From Megaleporinus macrocephalus (Eukaryota; Chordata; Actinopteri; Characiformes; Anostomidae), in assembly GCA_021613375.1 (NCBI GenBank), contig CM038710.1:27219763-27283762 (forward strand): 64,000 nucleotides of DNA. Reading direction: 5' to 3'. Numbering within the stretch: position 1 is the stretch's first letter; each line of letters begins with the position of its first letter. The translations under genes were made by a program, and so were the position numbers. Under the pieces are notes generated by a model. It worked only from the letters and a program-made list of their open reading frames with translations. It ran no database searches and had not been told where the DNA came from. This document shows positions 1 through 64,000 of the stretch, piece after piece.

Positions 1-1515
1 TCCACCCTCCTCACTCCACACAACCACTCCACCCTCCTCACTCCACACCACCACTTCACCATCCTCACTCCACACCACCACTTCACCATCCTCACTCCAC
101 ACCATCACTCCATCATCCTCACTTCACTCCACCACTCCACCGTCTTCATTCCACACAACCACTCCACCCTCCTCACTCCACACCACCACTCCACCCTCCT
201 CACTCCACACCACCACTCCAACCTCCTCACTCCACACCACCACTTCACCCTCCTCACTCCACACCACCACTTCACCATCCTCACTCCACACCACCACTTC
301 ACCATCCTCACTCCACACCATCACTCCATCATCCTCACTCCACACCACCACTTCACCCTCCTCACTCCACACCACCACTCCAACCTCCTCACTCCACACC
401 ACCACTCCAACCTCCTCACTCCACACCACCACTCCACCCTCCTCACTCCACACCACCACTCCACCCTCCTCACTCCACACCACCACTTCACCATCCTCAC
501 TTCACTCCACCACTCCACCGTCTTCATTCCACACAACCACTCCACCCTCCTCACTCCACACCACCACTCCACCCTCCTCACTCCACACAACCACTCCACC
601 CTCCTCACTCCACACCCACCACTTCACCATCCTCACTCCACACCACCACTTCACCATCCTCACTCCACACCATCACTCCATCATCCTCACTTCACTCCAC
701 CACTCCACCGTCTTCATTCCACACAACCACTCCACCCTCCTCACTCCACACCACCACTCCACCCTCCTCACTCCACACAACCACTCCACCCCACTCACTT
801 CACACAACCACTCCACCCTCCTCACTCCACACCACCACTCTACCCTCCTCACTCCACCACTCCACCCTCCTCACTCCACACCATCACTCCACCATCCTCA
901 CTCCACTCCACCACTCCACCGTCTTCATTCCACACAACCACTCCACCGTCTTCATTCCACACAACCACTCCACCCTCCTCACTCCACACAACCACTCCAC
1001 CGTCTTCATTCCACACAACCACTCCACCCTCCTCACTCCACACAACCACTCCACCGTCTTCATTCCACACAACCACTCCACCCTCCTCACTCCACACAAC
1101 CACTCCACCCTCCTCACTCCACACAACCACTCCACCGTCTTCATTCCACACAACCACTCCACCGTCTTCATTCCACACCACCACTCCACCCTCCTCACTC
1201 TACACCACCACTCCACTATCCTCACTCCACACCACCACTCCACCATCCTCACTCCACACCACCACTCCACCCTCTTCACATCACCACTCCATCGTCCTCA
1301 CTCCACACCATCACTCCACCCTCCTCAATCCACACCACCACTCCACCGTCTACACTCCACACCACCACTCCACTGTCTGCACTCCACACCATCACTTCAC
1401 CGTCCTCACTCCACACCACCACTCCTCACTCCACACTTCAGTCTTCTCACACCACACCACCACTCCACTGTTTTGACACAACACCACTGTTCTCACTTCA
1501 CCCCACTGTCCCCAC
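1..1515. repeat. Minisatellite, 27-bp unit, about 1.5 kb, starts before the window
   Basis: Tandem copies of a unit close to CACTCCACCCTCCTCACTCC plus ACACCAC. Variants differ at a few positions (ACAACC for ACCACC, GTCTTCATT for CTCCTCACT). Since 27 is divisible by three, all three minus-strand frames stay open for long stretches; these are not genes. The array decays after about 1440. It lies in the iqsec2 intron after exon 12. Confidence 0.97.
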
Positions 1516-1539
1516 TTCATGTGTTAATGTTAATAAATA

Positions 1540-1810
1540 ATAATTAGACATATTGCAGTGATGGTGGTGAATAATGAGGAGACACAGATGAATGTGTGGC
1601 TGTTAATTGGAAGGAATAACGGGCTAACAAGGCAGCTGAAGTGTTTGGAAACAGAACACTAAACTGAGGAGTGGCAGCGCTGTGATAAACAGCAAGTCAT
1701 AATACTCTTAATTTCCAGTTTATTTCACTTTAGTGTTGCTTTAACCTTTTTACATAAGTAATGGCAGCTATGACTTACATTTAACATTATTGGTGACTAT
1801 GTGTTTATGT
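1540..1810. repeat. Dispersed repeat, copy 1 (paired with 62490-62730)
   Basis: Shares a patchy but colinear sequence with 62490-62730 in the same orientation: CAGTGATGGTGGTGAAT, TGTGGCTGTTAATT versus TGTGGCTGTTTATT, TGATAAACAGCAAG, and TTAACATTATT further on. It has no coding content. Its class is unknown. Confidence 0.6.
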
Positions 1811-2129
1811 TATATAATCAGTCAGCATTATTCACTGCCTGTGCTGTTCGCTGAGTCTTGGCTTGTGAACGCAAATGTACTATATTTACTCTGTAATGCA
1901 CTGGAGTTTAGATACACAAGAAAGCGAGGGGAGTGAGTAAAGGAAACTCGAAACATTCAGTCTCATTATAAGACCTGGCACAGACAACACAGAGCATTAA
2001 TATCAAGTGCAAATGAGCTCGCCGGCTTTTCTGCAGTGAATGTTAAACAGAACTTCTTAGCAAAAATGATAAAGAGCGCTTTGATCTCTGATCTAGCGTG
2101 TGTGCAGCAGAGGAGAAGCAAACACTCAC
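1811..2129. other. Intron after exon 12, unique sequence
   Basis: AT-rich intron with no recognisable element. It carries the strong donor of exon 12 at its upper end. Confidence 0.7.
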
Positions 2130-55336
<53,207 letters not shown>

Positions 55337-55860
55337 CGCTGCTGCTGCTGCTGCTGCCGCCGATCAGAGGAGCTGGAGGAGCTGGAGGAGCTCAGCACGC
55401 ATCGCTAGAGAGGAGAAAAACACTCGAGCCAGGAGCTCCAGGCCGGCGGCGATCTAGAAGCTCTCGGTTAAGTCCAGGCATAAGCCAGGAAAAAGAAGAG
55501 AAGCGTCGAGCCCCTCGCTCTGTTCCATCTCACTAGCCCCCCTTCACCTTCCTCCTCCTCTTCTCCTCCTCCTCCTCCTCCTCCTCTTCCTACCTCCCCT
55601 CGTGCCTTTGAATCTCCAACGCGGTAAAGTCTCTGTGAGGGTGGAGAGCTGAGCTCAGCCCACTTCTCGAGGTGCTCTGGCTCCTCTACACTGGATGCTG
55701 GGGATGTTATTATTAAGGTTTGTTTTTTTATTAAGGGGGGGTCAGTCCGTCGCCATGTCATGTGACTTTGGACCGTGAGTCACGTTGAGTGGCGATGTTG
55801 TGAAGAGGAGGAAGAGGAGTACGATGGTGTCAGCATATCGGTGTTAAACGTGTCGACGGT
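55337..55860 (-). promoter_or_regulatory. iqsec2: Probable 5' UTR and promoter of the short iqsec2 transcript
   Basis: The stretch upstream of the first ATG is GC-richer and CpG-richer than the flanking intron. It contains a CAG/GCA-type trinucleotide run directly before the ATG (55338-55356), an AGCTGG-type repeat (about 55367-55395) and a CCT/AGG trinucleotide run (about 55541-55588). No TATA box is evident. The transcription start cannot be fixed from sequence, so the limits are approximate. Confidence 0.45.
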
Positions 55861-56326
55861 TTATCTGGGCTCAGACCTCGCCCGCTGAAACCCAGCACAC
55901 ACGAAAGTTTGTATTCCTCTCTTTGTGGGAGGTGTCCCACCGTGGCTACACCTCAAACGACGCGAAGTGGTTTTATTGATGTTGTGCGTTGGAAAGTAAA
56001 GCTTGTTTCTTGGATGAAGGGACTTTATTTTTAATTGTGGGGACTGACCCACCACATCTTCACGCATGCCCGAGATGCTCGGTCCCCATACTGCGCTAAA
56101 TACACGTGAGCGCGCACACACTGGCAAAATTAATTAATGTGTTTCTCAGTGGCATTTTGCCAATGCACTTAGTCCAATGAGGCATATTCAGACTGCATCC
56201 CTTCCAGCAGGGACACAAGCAGAATGACTGACTCTCCTCCGCACTCCGCCATTCTCATTATGACAATGGCCAAGAGGACGAGTCAGCCTCCATTTTTCAT
56301 CAAAAACACAGGAAAGAGTTCTCTCT

Positions 56327-56358
<32 letters not shown>

Positions 56359-56751
56359 CTGTCTGCGGCCTTAGGACTTCTCTATAATTCATTCTCTTCA
56401 GTATTAGCTGCCATGTTGATGACTCCTCCCAGTGTTTGTCATCTGTCTCTGTTTCTGAAACGTTGTCTCACTGGTGCTCTCCAAGGCTTTAGACCCTCTG
56501 ATTACTCCACAAATGTCTGAGTTGCGTACCATGTTTCTAGACTGCTCACTCACAGGGCCATGAACCGTGGCTGTTTATCATCAGATCACTTATTCGTACT
56601 AAAGTTTCATGTTTCATGCACTTAGGATGTTTGCTGCATATCACGTGATCTGATATAGAGCTTTCAGACTGACGGTAAAGCAACATCATGCAGTAGTTTA
56701 CCCAACAGCCCATGTCTACTCATGTTCATGATGAACTCATGAAAAAAAGTA
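55861..56751. other. Upstream of the probable iqsec2 promoter
   Basis: No gene seen. A (CT)n run lies at about 56318-56362. Confidence 0.6.
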
Positions 56752-57110
56752 TTACACAACATTCAGTCATGTGTTCACTGGACGGATTTACCAGGGGGGA
56801 AAGCTCATAATGACCATTGCTCCAGTGAAGAACATCTAGTGGAGGTCACTTCCCAGTGTCCCACAACGCAATCATAGAGCTGAGATTTATTAAGACTTTA
56901 TTAACTGCTGGATTGTTAGGTCATTGGATGCACCTGCAGGTTTACTTCTGAGTCCAACGCGTGGGTTCAGTGATGACCACCCAACAACTCTCCAAGCAAA
57001 ATCAATCTATTGAAAAGTACGCAGCTAGTGTGCCCACTAACAACACCAGGGTCTTGTAAAGTATATGATCTCTGGCCACCTGCCCAAGATCATCATCCCA
57101 TTCTCTGCTG
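56752..57110. repeat. Direct duplicate of 54617-54958, on the other side of exon 1
   Basis: Shares CAGTGAAGAACATCTAG, CACCTGCAGGTTTACTT, GACCACCCAACAACTCTCCA, CGCAGCTAGTGT and GATCTCTGG-CACCTGCCC in the same order. A further match, CAGCCACTT-ACTGCCC and AAGGATTCCAGTGTGATT, links 57297-57345 to 53777-53822. Confidence 0.8.
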
Positions 57111-57345
57111 GAGCTGTGTGCCTGACTACTCGTTATCATGATTCTCTTCTAGCTATTATCTACAGTTTTGTGATAAATCTATGAGTTGGCAAAGAAAACA
57201 TGATTATTTATTTGTTTTTATTTTAATTATTAGTTTCCCTCTGTTGGGTTTAAGTCAGCCAGGACTAAATTTGGCCTATTTTATACTAGAAAATACACAC
57301 ACAGCCACTTGACTGCCCCCAAGGATTCCAGTGTGATTGGACGTT

Positions 57346-58244
57346 TACGTCCTCGACCTCCACAAAGTGTTCAGACTATGTTAAGATAGTTTTTAACAGT
57401 TGTTCTACACCAAAGGTCCTAAACGAGGACAGATTTTTCTGGTTGCCATGTTTAGCTAATTTGTTGGCGCAACACAGATCCTGGTGCCATGTTTACATTT
57501 CCGTGGTGATACAGCTTGCAATTTTTCATGCATTCACCTACGATTAGATTGCATTAGTATATAAACTCATATTGAATGTAACGCTGGTAAATGCTTACTC
57601 TATCTCTAGTATTCAAATACATTTGAAATATTTAACAGCAGCACACAGGGGCTTCGATATGATTTGGAAGGAACCCTGACTTTATTAGTGAGGATGGCAT
57701 CTCCGTCTCTACCACTCGGGGCCCAGAACGCCAGCTGTAGCGCTATGTAACTTTAGAGCAGTGGGCACGAGACCTCTTGCGAGAACAAGATTAATGCTTT
57801 AGGGCACCACGTCACACAACAGCAACTACAGCTCATCAGCTAGCTAAAAGAAGAAGCTCAGTATGCTTAGCATGGACATCAAGGCTGAGGCTGCGAAAAC
57901 AACAAAGGAGATGTTGTCGGAGGACGTGAGCAAGAGATAAAAAGAGAGTGACCGAGCGAGAGAGCAGAGTTGCTGACTGGCTTTTACTCATTGGGGAGAG
58001 CTAAAAGAAATGCAAGATGCAAGACAGGATGCAAGACAATCTCACAGCTAATGGGAAAACAATGGAAGCCTGACAGCAGAGTGTAGATTCCTGCTGATGT
58101 TATTTACGAAGAATTGCGACACAGGCTGTAACCTTATCGGTGTTCTCCCTGTCTCACAGAGTTTCGTAGTGCCAGAAATCATCCAAGCTCAGTCCTGTTT
58201 CAGGCCAGCATACAAATAAATGAATTCTACGCCAACATCTTAGG
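57346..58244. other. Upstream flank, nothing recognised
   Basis: No gene, repeat or RNA gene that I can support. Confidence 0.55.
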
Positions 58245-58535
58245 TCAAATAAATTTTTAGAATTTAGAATTAGCCACGTGTTTGCACACAGTGGAATTTG
58301 ACCTCCGCATTTAACCTATCCGTGCAGTGAAACACTCACATATACACACACACTAGGGGGCAGTAAGCACACGTGCCTGGAGCGATGGGCAGCCCTATCT
58401 ACGGCACCCATGGAGCAGTTGCCTTGTTCAAGGGCACCTCAGTCGTCTCCTGCCGGTCCCAGCGATCAAACCGGCTACCTTCCACCAGTCTCAAGACCGG
58501 ATCCCTAACCTTCAGGCCATGACTGCCCCACCTTT
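58245..58535 (+). repeat. Dispersed fish repeat C
   Basis: Contains CACACTAGGGGGCAGTAAGC, CGATGGGCAGCCCTATC, TTGTTCAAGGGCACCTCAGT and GACTGCCCC, blocks I recognise from many fish genomes. No coding capacity. Only one copy in the window. Confidence 0.65.
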
Positions 58536-58920
58536 TATGAATCATGAAAGTTTGCAACCTCCTGTAATAAAATCCTGTAATATTACTTTAAGTTACTATT
58601 AGTTGGTTCTTTCTCTTCTGACGTGTCTTTGCTGGTGTTCTACTGAATTGCAGCTCCACTTTGTATGCATGCACAGCACGCAGGCATATAGACGCTACAC
58701 ATTACACTTAGAATTTTGTTACACAAGCGCGAGCCTAAAGTGGACATCAATTCTGTATCTCTGAGCTCGTCAACAAATGCACATGTATAGCTGTCTGTGT
58801 GGGAGGCTTACGACCGTGGCGTAAAAGTGAATTACACTCTGCACCCGTCCCCAAGAGCAATATCTCACATAATGCTGCTTTAAATGCTGTAACAGCTTTA
58901 CCACACAAAGGTCTACCAAC

Positions 58921-59308
58921 TAGAGGTATAAGAAAATATAAAAAATATAAAATATTGCAAGAGTGTGTTTAGTAATATTGTATGGATTCTCAAAAAGAAG
59001 GTGTTGATTTTTAATCAATAGTTTACAATCAAATCGTTGGCAGACAGTGATTCATTTTGTGCTGTGTTTAAAACCCCGACTTCTAGACAGCAGTGTCACC
59101 ATTACACTCCTCCACTCCAAAGTAAACAAGTAGCATAAGGCTGCTTACATTAGCATTAGCACATTTTTATCTATATGGTGGTGTGTTTTTACTAAAATTA
59201 GATTTAAAATATTACTTACAGTATCGCAATATATCAAAATACATCAATCCATAGCACTGTATCATGATACCTATCGTATCGCCAGGTTCTTGCTAGTACA
59301 CAGCCCTA
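58921..59308 (-). mobile_element. hAT non-autonomous element H1, copy 2, inverted
   Basis: Starts TAGAGGTATAAG and ends CTAGTACACAGCCCTA, flanked on both sides by identical CTACCAAC (58913-58920 and 59309-59316), a perfect 8-bp target duplication. The right portion (ATGATACCTATCGTATCGCC) is the reverse complement of the left of 25026-25405. Confidence 0.85.
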
Positions 59309-59316
59309 CTACCAAC

Positions 59317-60600
59317 ACATATGCCCTCAGGGCTGCCGGGGGATGTAAAGTCAGCTGGTATTGATTAAACCATGTCCTAAACCATAAACACGTACCACTC
59401 AGTGGATAGCTTAGGATCAGTGAGACCAGGGGGAATATAGAGTATAAACACAGTTGAGGGGTTTATGCTGATAGGGGCCAGTTAGCTATCTATAAGACTG
59501 TGCAGTGAGCTGCTTTCCCTGCAAAGAAACCTGTCCAAAATACCTGCAGTCGCTAAGGTGAAAGTCTGTCATGTGTTTAACCCTGTTTGGTTACACTCTT
59601 AAACTTTAAGGTGCCACAAAAGATTACTTTTGGTTCTCTGAGGAACCTTTCAAAAGGATGGTTCTATAAAGACCATTACTGTGAAAGAGATGAGTCAGTG
59701 TGAAGAGCCTTGTTAAAGCTGTATGTAAGTAAAAGTTCTATATCAATTAAAGGTAATTTGGTGTAGATGTTTTAAGCAATACTGAATCATGAAGTCATTC
59801 GGAGCAGTTCGATGTAAAGCATGACATTCTAGACAACTGTCAGAGTCAGAACTGTTCAGAGTGGTGGTTATAGGAGCCCGGAGCGTTTAATGCCTCTAAA
59901 AGCTTCCTCAGAAAAAGCTATTACATGAAATGCTTACTGATGTGTTTCCTGATGGCTGAGATGCTGTTTTGTGATAGTTTTAAGACGAGGCTTTAAACTA
60001 AAAATCCACTCCTGCAGAACAGGCCTATACAGGATGATGGCAATGAAAATTTATTTTTTCAGATTTATCACTATATTGATTTCAGGTACCAGAAAAACAT
60101 TCATTTCCTCTCTGCATGAACCAATTTCATGATGGACCAATAAAAATGCTCCAAAACTTTAGTAGTAAGTTTTTTTAACAGTATAAAAATGTTTGGATTT
60201 TTAATGTTTGCAAAACTATTTAAGAAACAACATTATTTTGCCATTACCAGCTTTCCTTATAAAGAATGATTTTTGTAAGGTAAATAAAGGGCTATATTTG
60301 TGTTGTAGACATTTAGACCCCTGGTAACCCCTCATCACCACAGTAAATTAATAAGTCAGCAAGTTTCTCTATAAGGAACCACTTCACATCAAACCACTAT
60401 GAATAACTGTTCACATCTCAATAAGTGAATTATGCAGAAATGTTCCTAGAGCTGCACGTCCGAGCCAGACGCCTTTCAGGAACCTGTATTCTTAAGCCTC
60501 GCACAATTCATCCATAGGATACTCAAATATCAGCACAGTTCCAAAGACTAAATATTAATCATGCCTAACTAGGTCATTTGGAAAATCAACAAAACACTGG
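59317..60600. other. Upstream flank with a probable repeat at 59590-60170
   Basis: Blocks such as GTTCTCTGAGGAACCTTTC and TTACATGAAAT, and AATGCTCCAAAACT-type sequence also seen near 44770, 47470 and 51720, suggest an old dispersed family. I cannot set its ends. Confidence 0.4.
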
Positions 60601-60829
60601 AGAGGGTTAGGAAAGGGAGACACAAGGAGGGCTGAAGAAGTGAGGGGAAGCAAAAAGAGAAAAAGGGATGCGACCTATGAATAATGGAGCGGACCACTTT
60701 CTGCCGTCCCCTCCTATTTATTTCACCGTTTCCTAACATTTATAATTCATCCTTCAGCAATGCTGTCCTATTCTTTCTCCAGTTTGCAGCTGTCCATTGT
60801 AATCCAGTTTACCTTTGGCATCGCCCTTG

Positions 60830-61108
60830 TGCTCTCTTCCTGCCTCCCTCTCTCTCTCTCTTCCTCTCTCTCTCTTTCTTTTTCTCCCTTCCCTCTCTCT
60901 CCCTTTCTCTCTCTTGCTCCCTCTTCTCTCTGTCATTGTATCTTTCATCATATCCTTGTCTCCCTTCCTATCACTATCACTCTATCTGTCCCTCCTCCTT
61001 CCTCCCTATATTGTCACTCTCTGCTAATCAAGTTAGACCGGAGGAAGAAGAGGGGAGAGCAGGCGAGGGAGGGAGGGAGGGAGGGAGGGAGGAAGGAAGG
61101 GAGGGCGG
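60830..61108. repeat. CT-rich region followed by a GGGA-type run
   Basis: CT-rich from about 60838 to 61020, then (GAGG)n/(GGGA)n from about 61063 to 61105. Long ORFs crossing it are low-complexity artefacts. Confidence 0.85.
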
Positions 61109-61190
61109 GTTGCTTAGTGACGGTTGCCGAGAGACGGATGTGGGAGGGGTGCAGCAAAGCCAGAGTCAAGAGTGGCGTTGCCGTGGCGAC
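61109..61190 (+). promoter_or_regulatory. RFX/X-box-like sites in a CpG-rich stretch
   Basis: GTTGCTTAGTGAC at 61109-61121, GTTGCCGAGAGAC at 61123-61135 and GTTGCCGTGGCGAC at 61177-61190 resemble the palindromic RFX consensus GTNRCC-N-RGYAAC with one or two mismatches each. The surrounding sequence is CpG-rich for this window. Confidence 0.4.
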
Positions 61191-61776
61191 CGAGGTTTCA
61201 CACTGTCTTATTGGATTTGTCGCAAGATGGGAGGGCTCGAAGTGCCTGCGTGGGGTTATGCGGCTCATTACCATGCGTGCTCACACGCGCTGGCATGCGC
61301 GCACACAAACAGACACACCCACACACCAGTACAAACTCACACTCCACACCCGCCCCCACATACGTAATAACCAAAAGTCACACCCACATGCTGCATATGC
61401 ACATGCACAGCCACACTTATTCTAAGGTTAAATAGAATTAAGATGTTCATCAATCAAATCCTAACATTTGGAGACAGACGTTTAGCTACACTGCTACCCA
61501 GCATGCCTAAGAAAGCATGACATCTTAAGCACTAGTAATAAAAATCACATTACAGTTTTATGATACATGAAATGAATCAGTATATACAGAGAGTCAGAGA
61601 CCACTGCCATTAATGACATCTCCAGTCAGAATGGCTGGTAGAGTACATACAAAATGAAGTACCTGCCTAAACTTAATCAAAAAGAAACAAGTGAAGAAAG
61701 TTATTTTGTTTAACAAATGATTAACAGACAGACAGACAAAATTAAACTTAAATGTGCAAGACTTGGAGTTTTAATT

Positions 61777-61965
61777 CAATTAAATTCAATTCAAGTTCAT
61801 TTGTATAGCGCTTTTTACAACAGTGTTGTCTCAAAGCAGCTTTTAGGAGTTTCAAAACCTACAGTTACAACATATATCCCTTTGTGAGGAAAAACTCCCT
61901 CAAGACTGGAGGAAGAAAAACCTTGGGAGGAACTCACAAGCGGAGACCCGTCCTCCTCTGGTCAA
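61777..61965 (+). repeat. Dispersed fish repeat D
   Basis: Contains TCATTTGTATAGCGCTTTTT, TGTCTCAAAGCAGCTTT, CTTGGGAGGAAC and CCGTCCTCCTCTGGTC, blocks familiar from otophysan fish genomes. No coding capacity. A 2-copy TCTCTGACTGAGGCAG duplication follows at about 62058-62098. Confidence 0.65.
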
Positions 61966-62489
61966 AAAGAATTTACAGTTTATTAAGCCAAGTTCAGAAT
62001 AAAAGCTGAGAGAATCTCTGAAGTCTGGATGGAAAAAGCTTTAGAAACTGCACAGGTAGAGGCAGTCTCTGACTGAGGCAGTCTCTGACTGAGGCAGTGT
62101 AAAACGTGAGAGTGAACTGAAACAGTCCCATGACATGGCAAAGCTGGTACAGCTGGATGATAGAGTTGAGGGTGTAGCAGAGGGCAGGAATGAAGAGGAG
62201 AACTGGTTGGTGTGAGGTGAGGAGGAGGCATCGAATGTCAGTCTAAAGGCTTTTAGGGTTGGATTGCATTACACAATATATGTTTTGGTATTTTCTATGA
62301 AGTAGGCTACATGTTTGGCTGTAAGTTCAGTTGTAAGCCAAGCACTTTTATTTAAACAGATAGTGATCAGAATAAAATACAAAGACTGAGTTTCCTTCAA
62401 CATGTAAATAAAAAATGATATAAGCAGCTGAAACTGGGCAACTGGTAGCCCCTCTTCTTACCTCTCTGTGATAAACACTGGTGAGATAA

Positions 62490-62730
62490 GATGTTACAGT
62501 GATGGTGGTGAATGTTGAGGTGATAGAGCTGAACACGTGGCTGTTTATTAGGAGGAAAAATATAGTGCAATCAATACAGCAGCTACAACTTTGTAAATAA
62601 AAACTGAAAGCGTGGCGCTGATAAACAGCAAGGTGTGCAGTCACTATGTTTTTAATCTCCAGCTTATCACAGTTTAGTTCAGGCAGCTGTGATTTATAGC
62701 TTTAACATTATTTTGAATATGTGTTCAGGC
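62490..62730. repeat. Dispersed repeat, copy 2 (paired with 1540-1810)
   Basis: Same order and orientation of blocks as the copy at 1540-1810 (TGATGGTGGTGAAT, TGTGGCTGTTTATT, TGATAAACAGCAAG, TTAACATTATT). Confidence 0.6.
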
Positions 62731-62794
62731 TTCAGCTGTACACATACGCTAGATAGATATCGAAAATATCTAGACTATCAAAAATTAATAGACT

Positions 62795-64000
62795 AAAATG
62801 ATATACTCAGCATATACTGATATACTCCGCATATACTGATATATTCAGCATATACTGATATACCCAGCATATACTGATATACTCAACATATACTGATATA
62901 CCCATGATATACTGATATACTCAGCATATACTGATATACTCAACATATACTGATATACCCATGATATACTGATATACCCAGCATATACTGATATACTCAA
63001 CATATACTGATATACCCAGGATATACTGATATACTCAGCATATACTGATATACTCAACATATACTGATATACCCATGAAATACTGATATACTCAGCATAT
63101 ACTGATATACTCAACATGTACTGATATACTCAACATATACTGATATACCCATGATATACTGATATACTCAGCATATACTGATATAATCAGCATATACTGA
63201 TATACACAGCATATACTGATATACTCAACATATACTGATATACCCATGATATACTGATATACTCAGCATATACTGATATACCCATGATATACTGATATAC
63301 TCAGCATATACTGATATACCCATGATATACTGATATACTCAGCATATACTGATATACCCATGATATACTGATATACTCAGCATATACTGATATACCCATG
63401 ATATACTGATATACTCAGCATATACTGATATACCCATGATATACTGATATACTCAGCATATACTGATATAATCAGCATATACTGATATACCCAGCATATA
63501 CTGATATACTCAACATATACTGATATACTCAACATATACTGATATACCCATGATATACTGATATACTCAGCATATACTGATATAATCAGCATATACTGAT
63601 ATACCCAGCATATACTGATATACTCAACATATACTGATATACCCATGATATACTGATATACTCAGCATATACTGATATACCCATGATATACTGATATACT
63701 CAGCATATACTGATATAATCAGCATATACTGATATACCCAGCATATACTGATATAATCAGCATATACTGATATACCCAGCATATACTGATATACTCAACA
63801 TATACTGATATACCCATGATATACTGATATACTCAGCATATACTGATATACCCATGATATACTGATATACTCAGCATATACTGATATAATCAGCATATAC
63901 TGATATACCCAGCATATACTGATATACTCAGCATATACTGATATACTCAGCATATACTGATATACTCAGCATATATTGATATATTCAGCATATACTGATA
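62795..64000. repeat. Minisatellite, 19-bp unit, more than 1.2 kb, runs off the window
   Basis: Unit TGATATACTCAGCATATAC with variants CCCATGATATAC, CTCAACATATAC and ATCAGCATATAC. Around 63243-63465 two variants alternate strictly, giving a 38-bp higher-order unit. Minus-strand ORFs rich in Tyr-Ile-Ser-Ile are artefacts of the repeat. Confidence 0.97.

Noticed and set aside
105..1279. Long minus-strand ORFs of Val-Val-Val-Trp-Ser-Glu-Glu repeats
   Set aside because: They arise because the 27-bp tandem unit is divisible by three; all frames are open and there is no splice or start context.
1..1515. CRISPR-like regular repeats
   Set aside because: Units are directly adjacent with no unique spacers; this is a minisatellite in a vertebrate gene.
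60684..61435. Three overlapping plus-strand ORFs over 100 codons
   Set aside because: They run through CT-rich and GGGA-rich low-complexity DNA in three frames at once and resemble no protein family.
62845..63646. Minus-strand ORFs of Tyr-Ile-Ser-Ile repeats
   Set aside because: Translation of the 19-bp minisatellite.

Overview
This is eukaryotic, vertebrate-type genomic DNA, most likely from a teleost fish. It has short GT-AG exons of high coding quality separated by AT-rich introns full of microsatellites, minisatellites, hAT and Tc1/mariner remnants and fish-type dispersed repeats. Several of the repeat families look like those common in otophysan fish (characins, catfish); that placement is from memory and is only a guess.

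The only protein-coding gene I can support is a teleost iqsec2 (IQ motif and Sec7 domain ArfGEF 2, BRAG1), on the minus strand and incomplete at its 3' end. Twelve coding exons can be placed by splice sites, reading-frame phase and protein similarity: 55272-55336, 22278-22566, 19363-19563, 15801-15995, 11878-13031, 10007-10168, 6531-6653, 6255-6421, 6028-6167, 5252-5377, 4077-4176 and 2130-2291. All eleven junctions are phase-consistent and give 961 complete codons. In order they encode a short N-terminus starting Met-Trp-Cys, a basic segment, an IQ motif, a poly-Gln tract, a long disordered Ser/Gly/Pro region with a His-rich tract, the Sec7 catalytic domain and the PH domain. The C-terminal exons lie below position 1 and are not in the window. 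A longer N-terminal isoform, if present, would start beyond 64000.

Layout: 1-1515 is a 27-bp tandem array. 2130-22566 holds exons 12 to 2, with a 1.5-kb array of 32-bp units in intron 6 (6835-8352), a GC-box-like G-quadruplex candidate, two copies of a ~230-bp MITE and a 1.3-kb dead Tc1/mariner element. 22567-55271 is a 32.7-kb first intron holding hAT elements, Tc1 elements (one carrying a nested retro-insertion with a 13-bp target duplication), a 1.6-kb GA-rich array and a run of 33 G. 55272-55860 is the first exon and probable promoter, bracketed by diverged copies of a local repeat. Upstream to 64000 there are more dispersed repeats, a CpG-rich stretch with RFX/X-box-like sites, and a 19-bp tandem array that runs off the end.

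There is no operon, CRISPR array, phage or other prokaryotic system here, and I found no new enzymatic system. The most interesting points are the short-isoform first exon, the polyQ and polyHis tracts with a frame-neutral polyQ exon, the transposon families defined from their own ends and target duplications, and the repeat cluster around the promoter.
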